From assembly GCA_035291645.1 (NCBI GenBank), contig DATDRQ010000132.1, positions 1 to 43,878 of the forward strand: a stretch of DNA of 43,878 bases, given 5' to 3'. Below are positions 15,979 to 25,079 of the stretch, one piece after another. The position numbers were made by a program, and so were the translations under genes. Position 1 is the stretch's first letter, and each line of letters opens with the position of its first letter. The notes beneath the pieces were generated by a model. That model saw only the letters and a program-made list of their open reading frames with translations. It did no database searches and was not told the DNA's origin. Source of the DNA: DATDRQ01 sp035291645 (GTDB lineage Bacteria > Chloroflexota > Anaerolineae > Anaerolineales > UBA4823).

Positions 15979-17340
15979 TCAACTCTCCGGCGCTTCCGGA
16001 ATGAAGTTTTCTTCCATCATCCGGTGAGTCAGGTCGCGCGAGCGCTTGATGATGGTGTGAGCGTTCTGGTAAAGCTCGTCGTAGGTCAACTCCAGGCGGG
16101 CGACGCCCAGCTCCTGGGCTTTCATCGCCACCGCAGCCGCCTCGCGTGGGAAGACTTCCCAATCGTCCATGTTCGGCAGGATCATTTCTTCGCTCAGCCG
16201 GTCGCCGACGTGGTCAGCCAGGGCTTTGGCTGCGGCGAAGCACATCTCGTCGGTGATGGTGCGGGCGCGCACGTCCAGGGCGCCGCGGAAGATGCCGGGA
16301 AAGCCCAGCGAGTTGTTCACCTGGTTGGGGAAGTCCGACCGGCCGGTGGCCACGATGCGCGCGCCTGCCGCCTTGGCTTCCCAGGGCCAGATCTCCGGCA
16401 CGGGATTGGCGCAGGCAAACACGATCGAGTCCTTCGCCATGGTTTCAATCCACTCCGGCAGGATCACCCCGGGACCCGAGCGCGACAGGCCGATCACGAC
16501 GTCCGCGCCCTTGATCGCGTCGGGAATTTCTCCCTGGCGGCCTTCGGCGTTGGTGACCTGGCACAGGTGCCATTTGTCCACATACTCTGCCTTGCGCATC
16601 TCGAGATCGCGGCGGTGCTTGCCCAGGATGCCCTTGCTGTCGACCATGAAGCACTTTGCCGGGTCTGCTCCCCAGCCGAAGATCAACCGTGAGCAGGCCA
16701 CGTTAGAGGCGCCGCTGCCGATAAAGGCGATGCGCACCTCGCTCATCTTCTTGCCGACGACTTTGAGGGCGTTGATCAGCCCAGCCAGGGTGACGGTAGC
16801 GGTGCCTTGCTGGTCGTCGTGCCAGACGGGTATCTCGGCCTTCTCGCGCAGCGTGTCCAGGATGTAGAAGCACTTCGGCTGGGAGATATCCTCCAGGTTG
16901 ACGCCCCCCCAGCCGGGTTGGAGCATGAGGACTGTATTGATGATCTGGTTAGGATCCTTGGTATCGACCATGATCGGGATGCCGTCGACTCCGCCCAGGT
17001 ACTTGTACAGCAGGGCTTTGCCTTCCATGACCGGCAAACCGGCTTTCGGGCCGATGTCACCCAGCCCCAACACACGCGTCCCGTCGCTGACGACCGCCAC
17101 GGTGTTCCATTTGTTGGTGTACTCGTACACTAACTCAGGATCGGCGGCGATGGCTCTGCATGGCGCGGCAACCCCCGGCGTGTACCAGATGGCAAAGTCG
17201 TTAAAATCACGGACGCAGCACTTGAGGACGGTCTCGACTTTGCCCCGATAGAACGGGTGCAAAAGCATGGCATCCGCGGAGGGTTTGGTGGCCTTCGCCA
17301 GCAGCTCCTCGACGTTGATCGGTTCTTTTTCTTTCAACAT
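15979..17340 (-). CDS. NAD(P)-dependent malic enzyme
   Basis: This 453-residue cytosolic enzyme catalyses oxidative decarboxylation of malate to pyruvate with NAD(P)+ and a divalent metal. Family signatures are the substrate-side YTPGVAAPC, SDGTRVLGLGDIG with the catalytic Lys region PVMEGKALLYK, metal-binding LEDISQP, the HDDQQGTA motif, and the Rossmann motif IGSGASNVA. The length fits the short bacterial class. ATG 17340 has AAGGAG about nine bases upstream. It sits between acsE and the TrxR-like gene, all read the same way. The context suggests it links the C4 acid pool to pyruvate/acetyl-CoA metabolism, or supplies reduced nicotinamide nucleotide, beside the acetyl-CoA pathway. Cofactor preference cannot be set by eye. 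Confidence 0.95.
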   Translation of the reverse strand: MLKEKEPINVEELLAKATKPSADAMLLHPFYRGKVETVLKCCVRDFNDFAIWYTPGVAAPCRAIAADPELVYEYTNKWNTVAVVSDGTRVLGLGDIGPKAGLPVMEGKALLYKYLGGVDGIPIMVDTKDPNQIINTVLMLQPGWGGVNLEDISQPKCFYILDTLREKAEIPVWHDDQQGTATVTLAGLINALKVVGKKMSEVRIAFIGSGASNVACSRLIFGWGADPAKCFMVDSKGILGKHRRDLEMRKAEYVDKWHLCQVTNAEGRQGEIPDAIKGADVVIGLSRSGPGVILPEWIETMAKDSIVFACANPVPEIWPWEAKAAGARIVATGRSDFPNQVNNSLGFPGIFRGALDVRARTITDEMCFAAAKALADHVGDRLSEEMILPNMDDWEVFPREAAAVAMKAQELGVARLELTYDELYQNAHTIIKRSRDLTHRMMEENFIPEAPES

Positions 17341-17391
17341 ATGGCGCTCCTTGAACTCAGGCAGGAAATAGGAAATCGAATCGCGGAAGAT

Positions 17392-18315
17392 CTACTGTTG
17401 AAGATACGAATCCGCGTAAATCACCTTGTTGAGCAAGATCTGGACGGTCTTCCAGATCTCGACCTGCTGCGGGTCGCTCATGTCGATGCTCTCGATAGAG
17501 GGTTCGTCCATGGCAGCGGTGCAATCGGCGATCTGGAGATACAGCCGGTTGACCGGGGTCGAATCATCGCGTTTTTCGATCACCCGGATCGTCTCGCGCA
17601 GCCTGGTGTCCAACGGGTCAGCGATCATCATCTGCAAACCGACGCCCATCAACATGGCGCAGTACACCCGGTTGATCAGGTCGCGATTCGCATGCGGGAC
17701 GGCGTTGGAGACGTTCGACAGGCCGACCGAGATAGCGGGCGGGGGGTCCCAGGCGAATTGCAGGGTGCGCACCGCTTCGAGCAGCTGGGGGCAGTATTCC
17801 TGGCAGCCGGAGACGGTCAGCACCAGCGGGTCGATGATCAGGTCTTGCATGGGGAAGTCGATCTCCATCATGCGCGGGATCAGCTTCTCCAGGGCGATGG
17901 TCACGCGCTCGTCGGCAGCCACCGGGATGCCAGTGGCGCCCATGGTCAGGGCGACCAGGCGGGTATTGTACTGCTTGGCGATCAGCGGGACCTTCTCCAG
18001 CCGCTCCGGTTCGGCCGAGGTGGAGTTGATAATCGGCTGAGCCTTGGTGACCTTCTTGAGCCCGGCTTCGATGCCCAGCAGGTTGGTGCTGTCGAAGCTG
18101 AGGGGGATATCCACGACCGCTTCCACCGTTTCGACGATCCAGGGGAATATTTCTTCCCAGTCCTTCTTGCGCGGGCCGAGGTTCAGGTCGAGGGCGTAGG
18201 CGCCGGCTTCCGCCTGCTTGACTGCCAGTTCCTGGAAAAAGCGGGCGTCCTTCTCGGCCAGCGCCGCTTTCACCTTATCCGAGATGATGTGGATGTTTTC
18301 GCCGATGATGTACAT
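17392..18315 (-). CDS. acsE: 5-methyltetrahydrofolate:corrinoid/iron-sulfur protein methyltransferase
   Basis: This 307-residue pterin-binding TIM-barrel protein transfers the methyl group of methyl-THF to the cobalt of the AcsCD corrinoid protein. Family signs are the N-terminal IIGENIH, the folate-binding ALDLNLGPRKKD and SFDSTN, INSTSAE, and the later ISVGLSNVSNAVP. It is somewhat longer than the roughly 260 residues of the Moorella enzyme. It lies between acsV and malic enzyme. The whole 69-base gap to acsV is taken up by a palindromic repeat (18326-18384) also found ahead of the HMA-like gene. The start ATG 18315 has GGAAAAGA upstream. Confidence 0.94.
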   Translation of the reverse strand: MYIIGENIHIISDKVKAALAEKDARFFQELAVKQAEAGAYALDLNLGPRKKDWEEIFPWIVETVEAVVDIPLSFDSTNLLGIEAGLKKVTKAQPIINSTSAEPERLEKVPLIAKQYNTRLVALTMGATGIPVAADERVTIALEKLIPRMMEIDFPMQDLIIDPLVLTVSGCQEYCPQLLEAVRTLQFAWDPPPAISVGLSNVSNAVPHANRDLINRVYCAMLMGVGLQMMIADPLDTRLRETIRVIEKRDDSTPVNRLYLQIADCTAAMDEPSIESIDMSDPQQVEIWKTVQILLNKVIYADSYLQQ

Positions 18316-18325
18316 ATTCTCTTTT

Positions 18326-18384
18326 CCTTTTCTGATGCGACGGTCTTCAAAACCAGATGCGTGGTCCGGAGACCGCGCTCAAAC
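18326..18384. repeat. Palindromic intergenic repeat, copy A
   Basis: This element fills the acsV-acsE gap. On the minus strand it contains GCGCGGTCTCCGGACCACGCA, interrupted, then GAAGACCGTCG and AAAAGGAAA. CGGTCTCC and GAAGACCG can pair with one mismatch. The same blocks in the same order recur at 27516-27588. Each copy ends just before a start codon, so it lies in the ribosome-binding leader of acsE. Confidence 0.65.
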
Positions 18385-20322
18385 TCAAGCATTCTTCGTC
18401 ATGGCTGCTTCTACGGTCGGGAAACGGGACAGATCGGTGTGGGGTAAGAACATCGCCGACATGAACGCGTCGTAGAAGTTGTTATCCGCGGATAATTCGA
18501 TATAGGTCATGCGGGAAGCGATCTCCCTGACCTTCAGGCGAGCCTGTTGGTCCAGCAGGGAGAGATAGGCTCCCCGCACGGCGGTATTTCCCAAGAACTG
18601 GAAGCGCTCCCAGGGCAGGTCGGGCAGGAGACCGATCTGGATGGCCTTCTCTACGTTGATGTATTTGCCGAAAGAACCGCCGATCAAGACCTGTTCCGCC
18701 CATTCGAGCGGGATGCCGACGCTGTCCGCCAGGATGGTGAACCCGGCATAGATGGCGGCTTTGGCGCGCAGCAAGTTGTCGACATCGACGTGGGTGATGA
18801 CCAGGTCGTTGCCCAGGCTGGTGCCAGGCTCCCAGGCAATCACATATTCCCAGCCGTGTTCGCCCTGGCGGATGCGTGGGGTGTCGAGCGATGCGTTGAA
18901 ATTGCCCGACTTATCGATCACCCCGGTCAGGAACATCTCCGCCAGTAAGGCGATCAACCCGCTACCGCACACGCCTTGCGGCTTGACGCCACCGATGACC
19001 CGGAAGGAAGGTTCATAGGTTCCGCCATTGATCCAGATGTCCTCGATGGCGCCTTTGGTGGCGCGCATCCCGTGGACCACTCCGGCTCCTTCGAAAGCGG
19101 GACCCGCCGAACAGGCGCAGGTGACCAGCCATTCCCGAGAGCCCAGCACGATCTCGCCGTTGGTGCCGACGTCCATAAAAAGGGTCACTTTTTCGGTTTC
19201 ATGTATACCGGAAGAAAGCACGCCAGCCGAGATGTCCGCGCCGACGTAGCTGGCGACCCCGGGCAGGCAGTCGACGGTGCCATCCGGGTGGACCGCCAGG
19301 CCTACTTCTTTTCCGGTCAGGGTGGGGATGTGGTTAGCGGCAGTTATAAACGGCATCATGCGGATGTTTTCTGCCGGGATGCCCAGCAGCAGGTGGATCA
19401 TGGTGCTATTGCCCACCACGGCGGCTTTGAGGATATCCTGTGGTTTTACAGGGGGATCGGCTTTGACCCGCTTGCAGGCCTGTTCGAGCAGTTCGTTGAT
19501 CGTATCGAGCACCAGGTTGCGCAGCTGGTCCCCGCCGCCGTTCTTGCTGGCGAAGATGATGCGCGAGACGACGTCCTCGCCGCGGGCGATCTGTTTGTTG
19601 TATTGGGCGACCTGGGCGACGACCTGGCCGGTGATCAGGTCGACCAGCCAGACGGTAACGGTGGTCGTCCCGATGTCGATCGCCGCGCCCCATAAAGGGG
19701 GCAGGCCGATGTAAGATCCAGGCAGGAGGTCGATCAGGCGGGGCGGCTGTTCCACGCGGTCCCAGGCCTGCAAGTCCAGGAGAGCGGTCACCTGCCAGTC
19801 GCTGCTGCGCAGGAGGTAGCCTAACTTCTGAAGCAGGCCCAGCGATACCTGAACTTCCTGGATGCCGGCCTGCTGGCGCAGGGCGGTCTGGACCCGGCTC
19901 CAGTCGTCGGTCTGGTCGCTCATATCCGGCGGATCGAGCGACAGCGATACGGCCTGGATGGTCTGGTCCAGGCGGATATCGTAACCGGGCGGGACGGCGA
20001 CTTCCCCGACGGTCCGGTCGCTGGTCAGTAGCCGTTCGATCTTCTCCTGTGGAGGGACGGCGACGGTGAGGTCGCCTTCGATGACCGTCTGGCAGGCCAA
20101 TGCAAAGCCGAGGCCCAGGTCTTCGTCGGACAGCCGGATGGTGCTGCGCCGGCGTACAGCGCCGGAGGTAACCTGCATGGCGCAGCGACCGCAGCGCCCC
20201 TGGCCCCCGCACGGCTGTGCGATCTCCACACCTGCCAGGTGCGCGGCCTCAGCCAGCAGTGTCCCGGTCGGCACCCTGACCGGCTGTTCAGCGCAATCAA
20301 ACAGGACGGTATGCTCAGCCAT
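18385..20322 (-). CDS. acsV: Corrinoid protein reductive activator (ferredoxin-ASKHA ATPase)
   Basis: This 645-residue protein uses ATP to reactivate the corrinoid/FeS protein when its cobalt is oxidised to Co(II). The N-terminus is a [2Fe-2S] ferredoxin with C38, C44, C47 and C77 (PCGGQGRCGRC). A linker follows, then the C-terminal ASKHA-type ATPase with AAIDIGTTTVTVWLVD, VGNSTMIHLLLG, FMDVGTNGEIV and ACSAGPAFEGAG. The length is close to the characterised RACo proteins. It sits between the corrinoid protein gene acsC and acsE, matching its role. No clear Shine-Dalgarno lies before ATG 20322; instead the gap upstream is made of short GTGTCA repeats. Confidence 0.93.
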   Translation of the reverse strand: MAEHTVLFDCAEQPVRVPTGTLLAEAAHLAGVEIAQPCGGQGRCGRCAMQVTSGAVRRRSTIRLSDEDLGLGFALACQTVIEGDLTVAVPPQEKIERLLTSDRTVGEVAVPPGYDIRLDQTIQAVSLSLDPPDMSDQTDDWSRVQTALRQQAGIQEVQVSLGLLQKLGYLLRSSDWQVTALLDLQAWDRVEQPPRLIDLLPGSYIGLPPLWGAAIDIGTTTVTVWLVDLITGQVVAQVAQYNKQIARGEDVVSRIIFASKNGGGDQLRNLVLDTINELLEQACKRVKADPPVKPQDILKAAVVGNSTMIHLLLGIPAENIRMMPFITAANHIPTLTGKEVGLAVHPDGTVDCLPGVASYVGADISAGVLSSGIHETEKVTLFMDVGTNGEIVLGSREWLVTCACSAGPAFEGAGVVHGMRATKGAIEDIWINGGTYEPSFRVIGGVKPQGVCGSGLIALLAEMFLTGVIDKSGNFNASLDTPRIRQGEHGWEYVIAWEPGTSLGNDLVITHVDVDNLLRAKAAIYAGFTILADSVGIPLEWAEQVLIGGSFGKYINVEKAIQIGLLPDLPWERFQFLGNTAVRGAYLSLLDQQARLKVREIASRMTYIELSADNNFYDAFMSAMFLPHTDLSRFPTVEAAMTKNA

Positions 20323-20333
20323 GAATCAAGAAA

Positions 20334-20403
20334 GTGTCAGGTGTCAGGTGTCACGTGTCTTGTGTCACGTGTCACGTGATACTTTACACATGACACTTGA
20401 CAC
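20334..20403. repeat. Short-period GTGTCA repeat cluster between acsC and acsV
   Basis: About five tandem copies of a 7-base unit (GTGTCAG or GTGTCAC, one degenerate) are followed by inverted copies (TGACACTTGACAC). The stretch can fold back on itself as a long hairpin. It occupies nearly the whole 84-base gap between two genes of one operon. There are no unique spacers, so it is not a CRISPR. Confidence 0.7.
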
Positions 20404-20406
20404 AGA

Positions 20407-21747
20407 TTAAAGAGCTGTCTTCATGAAGGCCGGCACGTCGACCGCTTCGCGCGGACCGACGCGGATCTCCCAGCCGGGCAACTCCTCCTCCAGCTCTCCG
20501 GAAAGGACCGCCACGTGTCCGGGCAGGACGACACGCTTGCGGCTGATCTTTTCTGCTACGTTGAATTCCTTGACGGCCTTGGCGATCCGCTCGGCGTCGA
20601 ACTTGCCCGCCGCCCAGGCAGTCAGCACGCTCATCCCTTCCGCGTCAGTGACCAGCAGCCAGGCGGGCAGTCCCGATCCCTCGACCTCGTTTGCGACGCT
20701 GAAGTAAGTGATGCTGAAGTTGGTGGTGACCAGGACCGGGTCTTCCGGCTTGGGATTGTTAATCTCGTACAAGCCTGGTAGGACCTGGATGGGCTTCTGC
20801 GGGTCGGTATAGATATTTTGCCGAAGCACGAGCAACGGGTACACCGCTTCGGGGCTGAAGTTATCCAGTACGATAAACCCGGCGTACTTGGCGATGGCCT
20901 GGGCTGCCAGCATCGGCTCCAGGCTAGGGTCGCCGGCATCGCCAGGGAAGGCGATCACCGGGTAGCCCAGGGGGCGGAAATTCTTCTTAAGGGAGAGGCG
21001 CCGGATCTGCGTGCCAAGAGTCAGCCCAGAGCCGAAGGTGCGCCCGCCGGGATCGAGGACCAAATCCTCGACGCCCTTCGTCTTGATCTTCTCGGTGAGA
21101 TCGGCCAGCCCTTCCAGTGTAGGGGCGATCACCCCCAGGGCGGTCTTGTGCTGCGCAGCCAGGTCTGCCATCGCTTCCCAGTTACTGGCATCAGCTCCAT
21201 ACAGCAAGGGGGTTTCCCCATCGACCGGACGCAAGCCGGCTGCCAGGATGTCTGGGTTGCGGCTCATCAAGATCAATGGCCGCTTGCTCACCTGGCGGAC
21301 AGCGCTGACCGCGTTGGCGAATTTCGCCGGGTCGCCGGAGACGGAGGCCACGGCGAAACCGTCCATCGTCAGGTCGATCCCGACGTAATTCACAGAATAC
21401 TGGTCCGCGGCAGTGATCTTCGCCTTGATCGCCTCCGGGTTCTCCGAATCGAGCACCCGGAAGAACAGGCCGGGCTTGTTGTAGAAGGTCTTCTCGTGGC
21501 GGAAAAGGACGATCTCGTTGCCGGACTTGACTTCGTAACCGTTCGACTTCAGCGCCACCAACCGGATGGGTGGGGTGGAGGATTCGGCCAGCTGGGCCTT
21601 GGATTCTTCGCTGACGTAGGGACAGGCGGTCAACTCCACCTGTTTTGCAGCCAGCTTCATGGCGAAAGCCAGGCAGGTGGGGAATCCGCATTCCTTACAG
21701 TTTGTCTGAGGGAGGAGCTTGTAAATCTGGATACCGGACAAAGCCAT
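20407..21747 (-). CDS. acsC: Corrinoid/iron-sulfur protein large (gamma) subunit
   Basis: This 446-residue subunit carries the [4Fe-4S] cluster and shares B12 binding with AcsD; it ferries the methyl group from methyl-THF to acetyl-CoA synthase. The N-terminal cluster motif is visible (TNCKECGFPTCLAFAMKLA, then the distal Cys of LTACPYV). A TIM-barrel region follows, then the C-terminal corrinoid-binding part (GLPAWLLVTDAEGMSVLTAW). The length is as expected. It lies immediately downstream of acsD (about 40 bases) and upstream of its activator acsV. Confidence 0.95.
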   Translation of the reverse strand: MALSGIQIYKLLPQTNCKECGFPTCLAFAMKLAAKQVELTACPYVSEESKAQLAESSTPPIRLVALKSNGYEVKSGNEIVLFRHEKTFYNKPGLFFRVLDSENPEAIKAKITAADQYSVNYVGIDLTMDGFAVASVSGDPAKFANAVSAVRQVSKRPLILMSRNPDILAAGLRPVDGETPLLYGADASNWEAMADLAAQHKTALGVIAPTLEGLADLTEKIKTKGVEDLVLDPGGRTFGSGLTLGTQIRRLSLKKNFRPLGYPVIAFPGDAGDPSLEPMLAAQAIAKYAGFIVLDNFSPEAVYPLLVLRQNIYTDPQKPIQVLPGLYEINNPKPEDPVLVTTNFSITYFSVANEVEGSGLPAWLLVTDAEGMSVLTAWAAGKFDAERIAKAVKEFNVAEKISRKRVVLPGHVAVLSGELEEELPGWEIRVGPREAVDVPAFMKTAL

Positions 21748-21787
21748 GGTGGTTCTCCTTGGATAGGGTGACCCTTCGAGACCGAAA

Positions 21788-22762
21788 TCAGGCGACTTGC
21801 GGGACAGCCATCAAGTCCTGGATGGCTGCCCGGACGCGCCGTAGGCTCTCCGGATGGCGCAGGACGACGATGTCCGCGCCGGATTCGAGCAGGGTGATGC
21901 AGGTAAGCGTCTCCCAGTTGACGGCGCGCGCGGCCCAGTCGCCCCAGGCCTCCGGAACACCTGCCCCGACCTTCGATTCCTTTGTCTTCCAGGCTTCGAA
22001 GCCGGGCGTGACGATCATCGGTAGCTGGGTCATGCCGTCGCCTTGCAGAGCGGCCAGGCGCAGGCGCTCCATGGCCGAGTAGCCATACTCGATCCCGTAA
22101 CCCAGGGCACCTGTGGTGGGGTCCATCAGGATGCGGTCCATAGGGAAACCCATATCGCTGATCAGGATGTTGAGCTGCTTGGCCAGGTTGACGTCCATGG
22201 GGGTGCGGGCGGTGACCAGGTGGCCGTTCGCCAGGGCGGTGGCGACGATCGTGCGGTAGTTCTTGTCCTCGCACAGGCCCAGACCGAGGCGTTCCCCTTT
22301 GGTGGCCTCGGCCACGGCGACGAGCAGTTCGTTGTCCACCTCTGCCTGGCCCGGTCCGTAGACGAGCAGCGGCAGACCTGTAGCTGACAGGACGGCTTTG
22401 ACGCTGGCTACCGCTCCTTGCGGTGTGGTCGGGTTGCCAGCCTGGTCTACCAGGCTGAGGGTCATCTGGATCAGGTCGGCTCCGGCCTGCTCGGCCGCCT
22501 GCGCCCAGGTGGCTGGGTCGTTGATGACCTCGCCCCAGACCTGGAGCAGCAGGGGAGACCAATCATCCGGTCGCCGGTCGCGGATCTCCACTGCGATAAT
22601 GGGTGGATTGGGGATCTCCGTTTCGAAATGCATGAACGGCAGGGTCTTTTCGCCGCCAACCGTCACGGTTCTGGCGCGGGAGCCGCCCTGGTCGGCGGTA
22701 GCGCCGATCGTGGCGGACCGTACGCTGCCCGGCCATTTATCAGTTGGGATTTCGATGGGCAT
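21788..22762 (-). CDS. acsD: Corrinoid/iron-sulfur protein small (delta) subunit
   Basis: This 324-residue TIM-barrel subunit partners AcsC to bind cobamide. Recognisable stretches are the N-terminal IPTDKWPGSVRSATIGAT, GGEKTLPFMHFE, IPNPPIIAVEI, the central DLIQMTLSLVDQAGNPT, and ISDMGFPMDRILMDPTTGALGYG, written here in parts. Length and order fit the family. The start ATG 22762 follows the acsB stop by 16 bases with AAAGGGAG upstream, and the acsB-acsD-acsC order is that of a compact operon. Confidence 0.94.
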   Translation of the reverse strand: MPIEIPTDKWPGSVRSATIGATADQGGSRARTVTVGGEKTLPFMHFETEIPNPPIIAVEIRDRRPDDWSPLLLQVWGEVINDPATWAQAAEQAGADLIQMTLSLVDQAGNPTTPQGAVASVKAVLSATGLPLLVYGPGQAEVDNELLVAVAEATKGERLGLGLCEDKNYRTIVATALANGHLVTARTPMDVNLAKQLNILISDMGFPMDRILMDPTTGALGYGIEYGYSAMERLRLAALQGDGMTQLPMIVTPGFEAWKTKESKVGAGVPEAWGDWAARAVNWETLTCITLLESGADIVVLRHPESLRRVRAAIQDLMAVPQVA

Positions 22763-22778
22763 GGATTTTTACTCCCTT

Positions 22779-25067
22779 TTAAAAGATCGGGTCCATGAGC
22801 AAGGCTGGATGATTGTTACCCTCCAGCCAGGCCAGCAGCTCGTCCACCGTGGTAGCGTTGCGTTCGTCGGCGATGCGCCCGATCAGGTCGGGATCGCCCT
22901 CGCGGGCGACGACCGCCGCCAGCTCCTCGGCCATGCTTTCCTTGAGCACGCTGCTCATCCAGACGACCCGCTTGAAGCCGCCGTCGGCGTAGATGAACTT
23001 GGGGCTGATCAGGTAATACTTCCCTACCCCCATCACCCCTGGCGTCTGCAAGCCGCCTCCGGCGACTCCCGCCAGCGTGCTGAAAGTCATCCCGGCCGGT
23101 GTCATACTCGGGTCCTCACGGCTGACGACCATAACGCCGTTGGCTTCCGGGATCAGCATCACGATGCACTCGAAGCAGCCGCAGGCAGTCATGGGATTCT
23201 CCATGATGGAGTACATGGCGACCTCTTCGACGACGCCGTGCGAACCGATCTTGGCATAATCGTTGGTGCCGGTCCAGTAACCCTTCTGCGGATCGATGGG
23301 TTTACCGAGCTTGATCGGCTGGTTGGGGCCGGTTGGATTGATGTTGAAGGAGGCTTTGCAGTCCAGCCAGTTGTAAGCGCCGCACAGGCCAAGCCGCTCC
23401 GGGCTGACCACGCAAACGTGGTTGGGGGCGAAGGACTGGCACAGGGTGCAGGAGTAGAACTCTTCCACCGAGTTGTCGGTCAGGTCAGCCAGGCGTTTGT
23501 TGCGGTAGTCGTAGGTAGCCCGCGCTTTGCCCAACCACTCCTGGAGCAGATCGGGGTCGGTGAGGATATTGACCTGGACCTTATCCACGATGGCGCCGAA
23601 ATCGGCGTGAAAGCGGGCGTGCAGGATCTTGCCGAAATGCTCCAGGTTAAAGCCTTTGTCGGCGGCGTTGTCCGAGATGCGGATCCAGGCGATGTCGCGC
23701 TGCCCGATGTGCTGGATGCCGGAGGCGCCGTTGATGAAGTAGTGGATCTGGCGTTCGAGCACCGGCTCGAAGTCTTCCTGCATCTGACGCCCGGCGACCT
23801 TGACCAGGATGCCCATATCCATGTGACCCTGGGCCGGGATGTCGGCGAAGTTCGGGCCGGTGACCTCGACCTTGCCGTCGACGACCTCGTCCATGGGCGC
23901 CATGTGCAGGTACTCGAAGCAGCGCGAGTGCTTGCCGCCGAACTCTACCCGCATGTCGGTCTTGCGCACCACTTCTCCCTCGAAGGCTGAGCCGTAAGGG
24001 ACGGGGACGGGCACATCGGCGACCTTGACCTTCACGCCGCGCACTTCGATGCACTTCTGCACCAGGCGCTCGGCTCGCTCCAGATCGTCTGCCCCTTCGA
24101 TCTCGTTGAAGGGCAGGCTGACGACGTGCTCGTAGGTGGTCACGCCGGTGGGCAGGATCTCGGGGATGACGGTATCGGCAATGACGGGGAAACCGAAGTT
24201 GATCGCCCCGGCGGCGGCGGCGTATTTGAGGTCATCGACCTCTCCCAGAGCCAGGACGAAGGCAAACACCCGGTTCTTGTTGTACATCAGGATGTCGCGC
24301 GCCATGCCGCCTTTCATTCCGCCAAAGGTCAGGGCGGAGCGCACGGCGAATCCCAGGGCGTAGATGGCGCTGATCGTGTCCGTGCCGAAGGGCACGGTAT
24401 AGGTGTCGTAGCCCAGTTCGACGCCCTCTTCGGTCAGCTGGTGGATGATGCTGCGCCCGTTGACGTTGCCGGAGAGGAAGCACAAAATGTTGCGCCGCTG
24501 GAGTTCCCGGACGATCTTCACCGCGACTTCGTTCGACTTGGCCGCGCCGACGATGGCTGCGAACCCAGGCATACGCCCGTCGACCAGCTGGATGCCCCAG
24601 GAACGCAGCTGGATGTCGTCGATCGGGCCGTTCAGGTGCCCGTCTGCGCCGTAGCTGCCGTTGCCGCCGTTCGGGCTGGTAAAAGCCGTGCCACCGGCCA
24701 GTTTGAAGCCCGGCATATGTTCTGGCTGCAGGCTGTAGATGAAGCGCACGGCTTCGATGGTTTCGGCAGCCAGCAGAGTGGCCATACCGCTGTCCAGGGT
24801 TTCACCCAGGTAAGGGGTCCACTTGCGATCGGCCGGGATGGGGTGCAGGAGCTGGCGGGCATGCTCGAGAACGGGTTCGAGCTGGCCGAGAGTCTCGACC
24901 TGCCGTCCGGTCATGCCCAGGATCAGGGGCAGGTAATAGGCGGTGTTTGGGAAGGCGACCGGGGTCTCCGGGCCTTTCTCGCGGAGGGCTTTATCGAGCA
25001 TGATCTCCGCTTCGGTGACCAGGGCATTGGCGCCGCGGATGGCGCGAGTTGCAATATATCGGGACAT
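22779..25067 (-). CDS. acsB: Acetyl-CoA synthase (CODH/ACS alpha subunit)
   Basis: This 762-residue enzyme condenses CO, the corrinoid-bound methyl group and CoA into acetyl-CoA at the Ni-Ni-[4Fe-4S] A-cluster. A-cluster cysteines are present at C540, C543, C552, C562, C629 and C631. Their spacing (3, 12, 22, 89, 91) is exactly that of Moorella C506-C597, so the metal site should be intact. The CGC motif that binds the distal nickel is seen in TACGCFECIV. The N-terminal domain that contacts CODH and forms the CO tunnel is present, as expected for the bacterial long form. It lies 12 bases after the acsA stop; the Shine-Dalgarno AAGGAGAAC overlaps that stop. Confidence 0.97.
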   Translation of the reverse strand: MSRYIATRAIRGANALVTEAEIMLDKALREKGPETPVAFPNTAYYLPLILGMTGRQVETLGQLEPVLEHARQLLHPIPADRKWTPYLGETLDSGMATLLAAETIEAVRFIYSLQPEHMPGFKLAGGTAFTSPNGGNGSYGADGHLNGPIDDIQLRSWGIQLVDGRMPGFAAIVGAAKSNEVAVKIVRELQRRNILCFLSGNVNGRSIIHQLTEEGVELGYDTYTVPFGTDTISAIYALGFAVRSALTFGGMKGGMARDILMYNKNRVFAFVLALGEVDDLKYAAAAGAINFGFPVIADTVIPEILPTGVTTYEHVVSLPFNEIEGADDLERAERLVQKCIEVRGVKVKVADVPVPVPYGSAFEGEVVRKTDMRVEFGGKHSRCFEYLHMAPMDEVVDGKVEVTGPNFADIPAQGHMDMGILVKVAGRQMQEDFEPVLERQIHYFINGASGIQHIGQRDIAWIRISDNAADKGFNLEHFGKILHARFHADFGAIVDKVQVNILTDPDLLQEWLGKARATYDYRNKRLADLTDNSVEEFYSCTLCQSFAPNHVCVVSPERLGLCGAYNWLDCKASFNINPTGPNQPIKLGKPIDPQKGYWTGTNDYAKIGSHGVVEEVAMYSIMENPMTACGCFECIVMLIPEANGVMVVSREDPSMTPAGMTFSTLAGVAGGGLQTPGVMGVGKYYLISPKFIYADGGFKRVVWMSSVLKESMAEELAAVVAREGDPDLIGRIADERNATTVDELLAWLEGNNHPALLMDPIF

Positions 25068-25079
25068 CGAAGGTTCTCC

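Noticed and set aside
15469..16692. 407-codon plus-strand open frame
   Set aside because: Antisense to the TrxR-like gene and malic enzyme, with low-complexity histidine/aspartate-rich translation and no domain.
17257..18447. 396-codon plus-strand open frame
   Set aside because: Antisense to acsE and neighbours; it bridges intergenic repeats and has no family resemblance.
20334..20403. CRISPR array
   Set aside because: Repeat units are only 7 bases and contiguous, without unique spacers or cas genes.
22398..23990. 530-codon plus-strand open frame
   Set aside because: It lies antisense to acsB, whose A-cluster cysteines and family spacing are certain. The frame has no recognisable motif and reflects GC-rich codon use.
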